Source: Armigeres subalbatus
Lineage: Eukaryota > Arthropoda > Insecta > Diptera > Culicidae
Direction: 5' to 3'
DNA length: 64,000 nt
Assembly (NCBI RefSeq): GCF_024139115.2
Contig: NC_085140.1
Coordinates: 43,742,180 to 43,806,179 of the forward strand
Shown: piece by piece, positions 43,842-52,715 of the stretch
Position numbering within the stretch: the stretch's first letter is position 1
How the letters are laid out: each line of letters starts with the position of its first letter
The notes under the pieces: generated by a model
Seen by the model: the letters and a program-made list of their open reading frames with translations, nothing else
What the model was told of the DNA's origin: nothing
Database searches by the model: none
Position numbers and translations under genes: made by a program

Positions 43842-45037
43842 TTATCTCCGCTCTATCGAAATCGAAACAATGGTTGTTATCGGCCGAATGCAGTAAAAGA
43901 GCAGTTTGTTGTAATTGTCGTCGTTGTTGTGTGATTCGATGTTGTCAATGAGTTTGTCTAGTTTTCTTGTATCGCTCTTGTGATGACACAACCTTGTTTT
44001 TAGGCTATTGGTTGTTGGCCCAACATAACTCGCATCACAGTCTCCACAAGGAATCCTGTAGATCACATTACTACGAGACTGTTCTGGTATGTGATCTTTG
44101 ATATGCGTGAAGAAACTTCTGATGGTGTACTCGTTTCTCGTTGCCAATGTAGTGTTGGGAAAATCATTCTTAAAAGTTTTAGCTATACTATCCGTCAAGT
44201 TGTTCACGTAGATCATAGGCTTGTAAATGACTTCCCAGTTGTTTGCACAATCGTTCCTGTTCGTTTTAGCCTGTTGGTTTATTAAACAGTGTCGTAGCGA
44301 TCTGGGATAATGATACATTTTTAATTGTTGATCGATTATGGAGTTTATTGTAGATTGAGAATGACTGACACGTCCGACTGTTAAACAATTCCAATACCTC
44401 AGATATGTTGTCTGGCGGTAGTGCTAATATGAGGTCGTCTACATACTTTTTCATGACTAGTATTGGGAAACTGATGTTATTAATGACATTAGTGCTGTCC
44501 AATGAGCAGCTCGAAGTTGGTCCCGTCCTGCTCGTTCTTTTTTGTCAACAAATGGGCATGAGCAGGATAGGGAGAAACTTCGAGCTACTTCAAGCTCTCA
44601 TTGGACACCATTATTGTTCATCAGTGCTTCCATAACCATGTCAGCAATGGTAGGCGATAAAGGGTTGCCCATAGAAGTTCCCGATATTTGCGTGTAGTAT
44701 TTCTCACGATATAATAAAATAGCTACATTCAATACAAAACATAAAGATCTCAAGGAATAAATCGAGATTTATGTTTTTGTTTTTCTTGATTTCTCCCCAG
44801 CATTCGATGATTGTATGGGAGACCAATTCTCATAGAATGAACACAGAATGAACAAGAACACATAGTCCTCTGGTAATCGAACAGAGTTGATAAAGTCACA
44901 GAACGTGAATGAATCTGTAACATCATGGCTACTGTGTATTGACTCTTGTAGTATGCGACCAATGTATTTAGATAGCGTATACGATGGTGCATTTATATTG
45001 GGCACGACGGGTCGAAGAGGGAGATTCTGGGGCATTG
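43842..45037 (-). pseudogene. Penelope RT-GIY-YIG protein pseudogene
   Basis: The RT region reads MPQNLPLRPVVPNINAPSYT, LSKYIGRIL (about 44950-45035), then QISGTSMGNPLSPTIADMVM (about 44640-44700), then FPILVMKKYVDDLILALPPD with the catalytic YVDD at 44434-44445. A linker (MIYVNNLTDSIAKTFKN) leads to the GIY-YIG endonuclease: VIYRIPCGDCDASYVGPTT (about 43990-44080), TRLCHHKSD. This RT plus GIY-YIG architecture is diagnostic of Penelope-like elements. Several frameshifts and a MITE at 44497-44607 break it. Confidence 0.85.
44497..44607. mobile_element. 111-bp MITE inside the Penelope RT
   Basis: TGTCCAATGAGCAGCTCGAAG and CTTCGAGCTACTTCAAGCTCTCATTGGACA are inverted arms. It sits between the SMGNPLSP and YVDD motifs of the RT. 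Confidence 0.65.
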
Positions 45038-45045
45038 CGAAGATG

Positions 45046-45233
45046 TAGCGAGAAGAGAAGAGAAAAATGAAGAGTGATAAGTGAGACGTCTCTTCTTTTT
45101 ATTGATAATTTCTCAGTTTTCAAATGACCTATTCGGCCAAATGTCCTATACGGCCTAATGACCCTTTTGGCCAAATAACCTTTTCGGCCAAATGACCCTA
45201 TCGGCCAAATGACCCTTTCGGCCAATTTTCGCT
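45046..45233. mobile_element. GGCCGAA element fragment
   Basis: GAAGAGTGATAAGTGAGACGTCTC followed by six GGCCAAATGACC-type repeats in the order of the right arm of the 42466 copy. It lies between the Penelope and Jockey elements. Confidence 0.6.
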
Positions 45234-45268
45234 TCGTCGCGTTTGCGTTATTTTCTCCCGGATCCGTC

Positions 45269-46340
45269 ATGGAAGACTCAGTGGCCGGATCGGTCACGGG
45301 AAAGGTGCCGAAGCATACTACTCCTGGAGGCGCGGGTAACCCCTCCAAGCAGCTTTTGCAGAGCAACGTATATTCATCGTTGCCGCTTGACGATGCTGGC
45401 AATCCGCCGAAAAAACGTATGAAGCAGCAATCGCAGCTGCCGCAGGTGCAATCTGACCGATAGGAGAAGTACCCGCCTGTGTTTGTAAAGAGCGATCTGC
45501 CCTAAAATTCGACAGTTAATCGCTGAAGAGCCCCCCGCATTTGGGGCTTATTAAAAAAATTATCATGGGTTGTAGCCCCTCGAATCAGTTCATTATCGTA
45601 ACAGCTACTGAAAAACGTCTCTCACGGTATGCTACCTATCGAGAGTGTATACAGACATGATAAGTGAGAGATTTTCTCATTCTCCTTTGGATTCAAACCC
45701 TGAGGAAGAGCTCCAAGCTCGAAGCTCGAAAGTTACGGACTGAAGCCAGTAGTCGTGCACAAGGTCGCTCGTCACGACAAGGCGAAGAAATATCGCGACC
45801 AGCTTTACCTGATACATCTGGAGCACGGCTCCACAACCTGGAAGGACCTGAAGCTGGTTAGCATTATAAATTACACCGTCGTTGACTGGGGAGCGATATC
45901 TGCCGCACGAAGCCACGCTGCAACGAGTGTGGCAAACCCCACCCGACTAACGAGTGCGATAAGATGTAGATGACCGATTCCAAGTACGCCAACTGTGGGA
46001 CAAACATCGGGCCACCACAATGGGCTGCCTAAAGCGAAATGAAAATCCGAAAGAAGGCTTTCTCCAGGATTCTACCGAAGAAGAACCGTGCTCCTATACT
46101 CAACAAGGTGAACTATCCGGCTATCGCGGCTCCCCGTCGAGCGATTTCAGTGTTACAACCACACAAGCGACTGGCAGCAGTCCGACTGCTGCTTCGGACT
46201 AAGCTCCAACACCACCGACCAACACCATACTCCAGCGAATGGCCCCCACTCCCTCTTCCTGGATTCTTCCGGCAGCCAGATGGGCATCCTTTACCCCCGG
46301 AAGATTCCCCTCCGCTTTACACCCCGGCTAGCTGGCTCTG
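45269..46340 (+). pseudogene. Jockey-clade ORF1 (gag-like), frameshifted
   Basis: The ATG at 45269 opens MEDSVAGSVTGKVPKHTTPG. A second conserved segment (VARHDKAKKYRDQLYLIHLE, about 45765-45825, then VSIINYTVVDWER) resembles the PRE_C2HC-associated region of Jockey gag proteins. Zinc-knuckle remnants follow: CNECGKPHPTNECDKM (in a shifted frame) and NCGTN|HRATTMGCLKR near 46000, where one base is missing. Then PPKKNRAPILNKVNYPAI. At least four frame changes. It would chaperone element RNA if intact. Confidence 0.72.
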
Positions 46341-47387
46341 ATATTCAGCCAACTTGCGGCTCAGCTTGGAAGCTGCAAATCCCGGTTCGACCAGATGTAC
46401 ACATGTTCGTTATTGAAAATGGCTTCTAGGTTGGGTCTGGTAAACTGGAACACTTGCTCGCTCAAGAGCAAAATCGTCGAGCTCAGCGATTTTCTTCAGG
46501 AGAAGGGGATTGACGTGGCTTCCATCTCCGAAATCCACCTGAAGCTCGAGGTAAGCGCAACAATTCCGGGTTTTATGTTGATGAGGTTTGATCAAACAAG
46601 ATGTAGAGGAGGAGGTGTGGAAATCGCCTTGCGGAGCAACATTGCTTGCCGGCTGCTGCCGGACTTCAAGCTTAAAATATTTGAAGCCGTTAAAGTGGAA
46701 GCCGGCACCTTCGTCGGAGTCGTTACGTTCATCGTGGCTTACTGTCCCACACAAGTCAAAGTCGACGACAGCACGTCGGCCGGAATACGAAGGGATATAG
46801 TCATACTCACTCAGCGGCAGGGGGTTCATCATCGCCGGCGACTTGAACGCAAAGCACCAATCATGGGGAAATACCGTCTCAAATCGGAACAGAGTCATCT
46901 GATACAATGATGAGCCGGAGGGCCAATACACCATCCTGAGCCCTGACAGCCCTACCCTGTTTACACGGTCCGGGGCCCATGCAACGCTCGACATCTTTAT
47001 CATGAACATCATGAACGATCAGGTCTTCCAGCCAGTCGTATTCCTGGAACTCAGCGTAGACCACTATCAGGTGGTGACTGAAGTTGAAAGTTCGATGAAC
47101 CAGCACGAGCTAACCCGGCGTAACTATCATTAAGTCGATTGGGGTCGGTTTCAACGGTATGTGGATGAGAACATCGACTATCGGCAGCATCATCCAAAGA
47201 CGTCGACGAGCAGCACCACGCCATCCAGTAGGCGCTCTCTCTAGCTCGCGAGCAGCATGTACCAACAACCTAAACATTGATACGTACTGAGCTGCTTGCG
47301 CTTAAGACCCGGTGCAATTGCATGACCAACATTATCCAATCCAGAATGACGAACCTCAGAAACGGTGATTTTGACGTAGGACTACGC

Positions 47388-47465
47388 TGCCGCTAACCGC
47401 AAGTCAGACTTATCTGTATATGGACGCCATATCCAGATAAGTCTGACTTGCGGTTAGCGGCAGTA
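47388..47465. repeat. Near-perfect palindrome with 37-bp arms
   Basis: CTGCCGCTAACCGCAAGTCA... (30 bp, perfect) continues through one mismatch and ATATGG to an ACG loop, then the inverse CCATAT...TGACTTGCGGTTAGCGGCAG. It sits exactly at the end of Jockey piece 1. Confidence 0.88.
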
Positions 47466-47506
47466 CGTCTGTCGTTTCTATACAGGCATACCTCGATTAT
47501 ATGGAC

Positions 47507-47565
47507 TTTTCCGATGCAAAAAAAGTCCATATAATCGAATTTTCCATATAATCGAAGCAAAAAAA
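47507..47565 (+). mobile_element. Pogo/Tigger-like terminal sequence
   Basis: TA|CAGGCATACCTCGATTATA resembles the pogo/Tigger terminal repeat start (CAGGCATACCTCG). Internal GATTATATGGAC / GTCCATATAATC pairs follow. No opposite end was found, so it may be a fragment. Confidence 0.45.
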
Positions 47566-47767
47566 AATCTCAAAATGTTTTCAAACTATGAAAAAAGTTT
47601 TAATACAATAAAAGAAAATATTTATTTATTGCCTTACAGTGTAATCCGCATGTTTGGGCCTATTTTATGATGATTCAGAAAATTTTGATTCTTTTATAAG
47701 ATCGTAACCGTTTTTAAGTCGCTAGTTTGCAAACCGTTTTAGGATTAAGTTAGTAATAAGACTTTTT

Positions 47768-47835
47768 TTAACCAGTTCATTGATTTGGTAGGCTCAGTCG
47801 TGTGTGACAATTTGCGGAGCCACAATTCTCAAGTA
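47768..47835 (-). mobile_element. Fragment of the T-tailed short retroposon family
   Basis: TTTTTT..CCAGTTCATTGATTTGGTAGGCTCAGTCGTGTG and GCGGAGCCAC match 18676-18760 and 63025-63090. Truncated beyond that. Confidence 0.6.
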
Positions 47836-48099
47836 TGCTCATCCGGGCGTTTGACGTTGAAAACGGTTTTGCGTGGCGTCACGCTCGATTTTGGTTTGTT
47901 AGGGAGCATCTTTCGGATGGCCAGAGTTTCGTGGTACACGGTACAGAGAAACAGAAGTAATAAAGACTTCATCAAGCTTAATGTGGACACAAAATTACAC
48001 TTGTTTAAAAATTCTAAATACAGTGTACGGAGAGCTATATGTTCGCTTCAAAAACAAACTTTATATGGAAGCACTGGCACTTATCCATATTCGTTTTGA

Positions 48100-48290
48100 T
48101 CGCAGCAAATTGAATTCGACGGAGATTTTTTCCCATTGTCTCCTATTGGAAATTGGCCGGATCGGACTATGGGCTCTGATGTTATGGCCTAAATACTTTA
48201 TATGCAAAAACGCCTATAAACAATCACACTTGACACTTTTAAACCGATCCGCTTGCAACAAGTTGCGGTTGATGGGGATTCTTACAATTA
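48100..48290 (-). repeat. Diverged copy of the 169-bp repeat
   Basis: AATTCGACGGAGAT..TTTTCCCATTGTCTCCTATTGG and ATCGGACTATGGGCTC are the inverse of motifs at 3455-3530. A second partial unit follows to about 48290. Confidence 0.6.
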
Positions 48291-48631
48291 TTTTAAATGC
48301 ATATAAATATGGATCCTCAGTCCCCTATCAGTGACATTTTTTACCAGTGTCAATTCCATTCACACCTTTAAAGTGAATATCAAGGTTTATATTTTGGACT
48401 ATGTACCTGGGTGCTTTTATTATTGGCAGTCAATTTCTAACTGAACAACGGAATGAAGAGCTGGACACCGTAACCAGAAGTCATGGTTATAATGATTGGA
48501 AAATCTAGCTGAGCATGTTCTTGATTATATTGTCGCAATTAAATCCTTCCTATCAATGTAAATTCATCATTAAATTGAAATAATTCCTGCTGCCTGCACC
48601 ATTGGTAATTTCCTTCAGGAAAATATATATA

Positions 48632-49110
48632 TAGCTCTTTTAGTGGAATGTATTCAACCGTCTAAGACGAATTAAGTACTGTCCATTTAATTCCACCAGT
48701 TAATTTTCGTTATCTTTGCAGATACGTATTTCGACCACAACTGTGTGGTCGTCTTCAGTGTCTTGTACTTGACTCGACTTGAAGAAAACAATCGCAACTT
48801 AAACTATTTATACTACACTAGGTACCTAATCTAATCTTATTTGCCTACTTTATTTACCTATACAGTAAATTACTTTATTGCTTAGGTATAAACTTGAAGA
48901 GCCAAGAGCTGCCATTTCCCTGATCCTTATTCAACAGCGCTGTTTGTACCTGTCGGTGGATTTCCAAACTCTCAGCTACATCGAGTTTCCATGGGGAAGA
49001 GACATTTCTTAAGATTTTAATATTTGATGCCGTAATTGGGTGATTTTCTTTATACACATGCTCTGCTACCTTAGATCTACACAGCAAATAATTTTGAAAA
49101 TTCAACGACG
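48632..49110 (-). mobile_element. Penelope-like element, 3'-terminal fragment
   Basis: The minus-strand frame 48875-49105 reads VAEHVYKENHPITASNIKIL, then PWKLDVAESLEI and a C-terminal WLFKFIPKQ, the tail of a GIY-YIG Penelope protein. Non-coding DNA follows with TCGAGTCAAGTACAAGACAC, GGTCGAAATACGTATCTG and CATTCCACTAAAAGAGCT, shared with 3093-3240 and 59345-59505. A short inverted piece (ATTCGTCTTAGACGGTTG) marks the other side at about 49317-49335. Confidence 0.72.
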
Positions 49111-49660
49111 TGTAAAATTGCAGCTTATTCCATCAAACGAATTAACATTTGATATTCAATTAAATTTTATTGAATTTTACAAGCAAGCTCCGTTTAAATT
49201 TTTATCGATTTTAAAGAACAGTGAAATCGATTGAATGTTACGTTTATTTGCATGCTCCAAATATGTGCATTAAAATACATTTAAAATCACAACATATTTT
49301 TATCTGTGTAAGGTCTATTCGTCTTAGACGGTTGCACATTTTTCCAATAAGATCCGCGCTTTCCCGGACTATGCTAAGTCGTTATGGAAGCTAACCAAAA
49401 TTCTAAAATCCAAGCCTCGGCCCATTTACCTTTGATCCCTGTGCCTCGTGCCATCGGAAAAGGCCCATCCGAATACGTAAGGTAATGGTCGGGGACAAAA
49501 TAGTTCTTACGTGTCGTCCGTAACTAATCAGAGGAAAACTGGTTGCGTGCAAACGTGTTGTAAGTCATGGCCTACTGACGCTCAATCCAAATTATGAAAA
49601 TGTTGGCGTGGTTGCGTATGGCGAGTCATGTCTCAAGTAACATTAGGGGGATTCAGTTAA

Positions 49661-49905
49661 GGTGAATTACGACAGAGTCCAAAAATGGCTGCCACAATGG
49701 CCGTGCTAGCCCTCACCTCGCGTTTTTGCTTGCACAAATGAAAATTTACAGGCGATTAGCACACCTGAAAACATTTTTTTCGTGTATGCTGCGAGTAAGC
49801 AAAGGTGAAAAACTGGTTTTCGCTTTTGCCTGTCATTTGCTTCTGGAGTTATGTGCCCCTGAAAGCGGTATGTAGTTTTGAAATTGGAGTCTAACGCGAT
49901 TCACC
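49661..49905. mobile_element. 245-bp MITE flanked by TTAA
   Basis: GGTGAATTACGACAGAGTCC and the inverse-related GGAGTCTAACGCGATTCACC end the element; TTAA lies at 49657-49660 and 49906-49909. A related copy is at 54574-54752. Confidence 0.75.
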
Positions 49906-49909
49906 TTAA

Positions 49910-50024
49910 CGGCGTAGGTTGCTGTGTATCTGTTTATGGAAATGTTTCATAGGCGATTTGAAATATGTCCCTAGTGATTGAGTGTGAAACATTTCTATAA
50001 TCAGATACGCAGCAACCTACGCCG
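49910..50024. mobile_element. 115-bp MITE flanked by TTAA, inserted at its neighbour's end
   Basis: CGGCGTAGGTTGCTGTGTAT and its inverse ATACGCAGCAACCTACGCCG are terminal repeats; TTAA lies at 49906-49909 and 50025-50028. The TTAA duplication is piggyBac-like. The left TTAA is also the right flank of the 245-bp MITE. Confidence 0.82.
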
Positions 50025-51999
50025 TTAAGTGTATACCCCTATTTTAAGTTTTATTTAGCTATTGAAGACCATAATTCACTCTCCATGAGTGTTATAAAAC
50101 CAGTATAAAACCAAAATGTTACTAGGAGTGAGACGTAAGATCAATAAGATAGATATCGGCAATGTATATTAACGAGAATTCAAATAATTATAAATGTATG
50201 GCAAACAATCCCATTAGACAACAATGACTCCAAGGATCGCTTGATAACTCCTGCAGAGAAGGCAGCCGAAATAGGTCGCCATTTCGTTAGCTCACACAAT
50301 CTTGGATAGAACATCATTAGTCCACATGAAGTAGCCGTCAGCGGACTTGCGAATAACGTCCATCTGACTCCCAACGACTTCTCGGAGGAGTTCGAGATCT
50401 CAGCTGACGAATTGACGGCCTATATCAAATAAAAAAACATGAAGGCCCCAGGCTTCGACAGCATCTTAAATCTCGAGCTCAAACACATGAGTGCTCCATT
50501 CTTTGAGCACCTTTCGCTGATCTTCAATCAGTGTCTGCGACTTAGCTACTTCCCATCGTGCCTGGGAAGGATCCTTCCTCTCCAAAAAGCTATCGTCCCA
50601 TCAGCCTTCTTTCAGGGTTATCCAAGCTGTTTTAAATAGCAATTTATTACCGTCTACTCGAGTCTGTCGAACACCACAACATTTTGCTTGAGGAACTGTT
50701 TGGATTCTGACGCGGTCGATAAACCGTACACCAACTGACCCGACATACCAACGTCTTCAGACGGAGCAAGTTTGTCTCAAAAACATCCGCCATGACCTTA
50801 CTCGATGTCGAGAAGGCGTTCGACAATGTATGACATGATTGCCTGGTGTACAACGCTACAATCTTCCCAGCTACCTGGTGAAAATCTACAACATTTACCT
50901 GTCGACAAGGACATTCCGGGTCTCAACCAGCGGAGCGAGTTCCAATGCGCACAACATCGTCGCAGGCATCCCCCAGAGTAGTATCCTCGGACCCCTCCTG
51001 TATTATATGTTCACCCCCGGCATGTCAGAACCTCCAGAAGGCGGCATTCTGTTTCTGTTCAAAGATGACACCTTCACCATCTACCAAGGTTGAGTGATCA
51101 GAGCGCTAGTATCAAAAGTCCAACAACGTCTGTATGCCCAGACTTAGTACCTCATCAGCTGGAGAATTTGAATCAACACAGCGAAGACCAGGTCATCATT
51201 TTCCCCCATTCAAAATCCCCTAAACATGTTCCGCCTGAGGACTGTAAAATCATCCTCAATAACACGACTGTGGAATAGGCCAATGAGGACGACTACCTGG
51301 CTTGGAACCTCGACAGCAAGACTATTTTCCGACAACAAGTTAACAAGACGGTGACGGAGTGTAACGATTTGTTGAAACTACTGTCCCCTTTGATCAACCG
51401 TCGGTCGTCATTGTCCCTCATCGTCATTAGCTTGTTGTCTACAAGCAAGCCATCCTCCCAGTGATCGAATATGGCATGCCGGTCTGGGAGAACTGCGCTA
51501 AAGCTCATCATCTGAAACGCCAACGAGAGCAAAGCAAGTTCCTGAGGATAATCCTCAACACTTCTCCCAGGACACGAACTTCTAAAGTCACAAGTCGGAC
51601 TAGTAGCAAAGCACTTCCTAAAACACACACCTCGGACCAGGCTGCTATTAGGGCACTAGTTCCAATATAGGTTATCAAATTTGTATATAACTGTGAATAG
51701 TAGTTAGGTTATCAAATTGTAGTTTAAAGTGTAATCAAAAATAGTGCCTACAAAGGTTCAAAATGTTGAATATTTCCTTTGGAAAAATTATCATTTTCTC
51801 ATATGTACCAATTAATCTTTCGAAGATGAAGGGCTAATCAATAGCCCTAACACCTTATGTGTATATTGTTGTAGAACACAAAAATGAAACAATAAAAGAA
51901 ATTTGAGTCAAAGTAAGTCAGACGCGAACCGTTTTGTTCGAGTTATCATGGAGAGTGGATGGCAGTCCCAGGATCGGCAGAAATTTTCCGCCGGTAAAT

Positions 52000-52490
52000 A
52001 AAATTTTCACTCACGATTCTTTTTTGATTTTGTTGTTAGTGATTGGAAAGGCGCCAAGCGATTCTGATTCGCAATAGGAAGAAAATTCGTCTCGAAGAGT
52101 TTGACTTCTCTTTTATAAATCGGTGGCCCTGAAAAGAATCGATTTATTTTCATTAATGCGTACTACTAATAATTGATACTTCGTCTCGGGTCAATTTTCT
52201 ATTGTTAATCTTCTCAATGACACGCATTTTAAATCACTTACAGAACATAACCACTCAGAATCTTGCTAGAAAATTTCATTTCCCGATCGATAGCGGTTGT
52301 CCTTTGGAAAAAAAAATCCTCCCAGCTTAACTTTCTTTCCAATATGATGGTAGTTGTGAAAAGAACCGATTTATTTTCAATGTCTCTAATCTCTATCAGC
52401 AACCATCGCCGCATGCTTTTTGGTCGAAGAAACGCTTGGTCAAAATTTATCGGAAAATTCATTCTAGTTCGGAATCGGATCAGAACTCTT
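52000..52490 (-). repeat. Histone-3'-end-like repeats, group 3
   Basis: Minus-strand stem-loop-like GATTCTTTTCAGGGCC (52125-52140) and a decayed copy at 52349-52367 have the same neighbours as group 1: AATGCGC / CATTAA upstream and pyrimidine-rich AACTTTCT on the plus strand downstream. Confidence 0.45.
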
Positions 52491-52492
52491 AT

Positions 52493-52715
52493 GGATAATC
52501 CTCACAGAATCCAAATTTAAAAGTACTCATGTTTTCAAGGGCACACCACTCAACACGGAAGCAACGTACAACTGTCATATTTATTATTTTACGTATGCTG
52601 CGACGCAGTAAAACTGAATTAATAAAAAAAATACAGTTGCGCGTTGCTTCCGTATTGAGTGGTGTGCCCTTGAAAACGCGAGTACTTTTAAATTTGGATT
52701 CCGTAAGGATTGTCC
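52493..52715. mobile_element. MITE, GGGCACACCACTC family, copy B
   Basis: Inverted arms of about 75 bp run from GGATAATCCTCACAGAATCC through AAAGTACTC and GGGCACACCACTCAA to a TATGCTGCGACGCAG centre. The right arm ends TTGGATTCC..GGATTGTCC. Confidence 0.8.

Larger units (their letters stand above)
43190..45037 (-). mobile_element. Penelope-like retroelement, degraded
   Basis: Minus-strand order: RT remnants, YVDD, GIY-YIG endonuclease, then a non-coding end with GAAACGTCGGGCGTAGAAG (43240-43260 region), a motif often found downstream of Penelope ORFs. A 111-bp MITE interrupts the RT. The N-terminus is missing at the boundary with the repeats at 45046. Confidence 0.8.
46419..51669 (+). pseudogene. 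Jockey-clade ORF2 (endonuclease-RT), split and degraded
   Basis: The ATG at 46419 starts MASRLGLVNWNTCSLKSKIV. Endonuclease motifs are VASISEIHLK, GGGVEIALR, IIAGDLNAKH (46837-46857, frameshifted) and LSVDHYQVV. After the two interruptions the RT remnants are KAPGFDSILNLELK (50443 on), AGIPQSSILGPLLY (about 50965-51005) and FKDDT (51060-51075), where the usual FADD has Ala changed to Lys while both Asp residues remain. The tail reads IEYGMPVWENCAKAHHLKRQ and ends at 51669. Many stops. Confidence 0.82.
45234..51905 (+). mobile_element. Jockey-clade LINE split into three pieces by later insertions
   Basis: Pieces 45234-47389, 49345 to about 49430, and 50197-51905 carry consecutive parts of one ORF1-ORF2 element. 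LRNGDFDVGLR ends piece 1; piece 2 reads NKIRAFPDYAKSLWKLTKIL; piece 3 resumes DRLITPAEKAAEIGRHF. That is the normal order at the junction of endonuclease and RT in Jockey ORF2. The gaps hold a palindrome, a pogo-like end, repeats, a Penelope copy and two TTAA-flanked MITEs. It ends near AATAAAAGAAA (51891). Confidence 0.8.
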
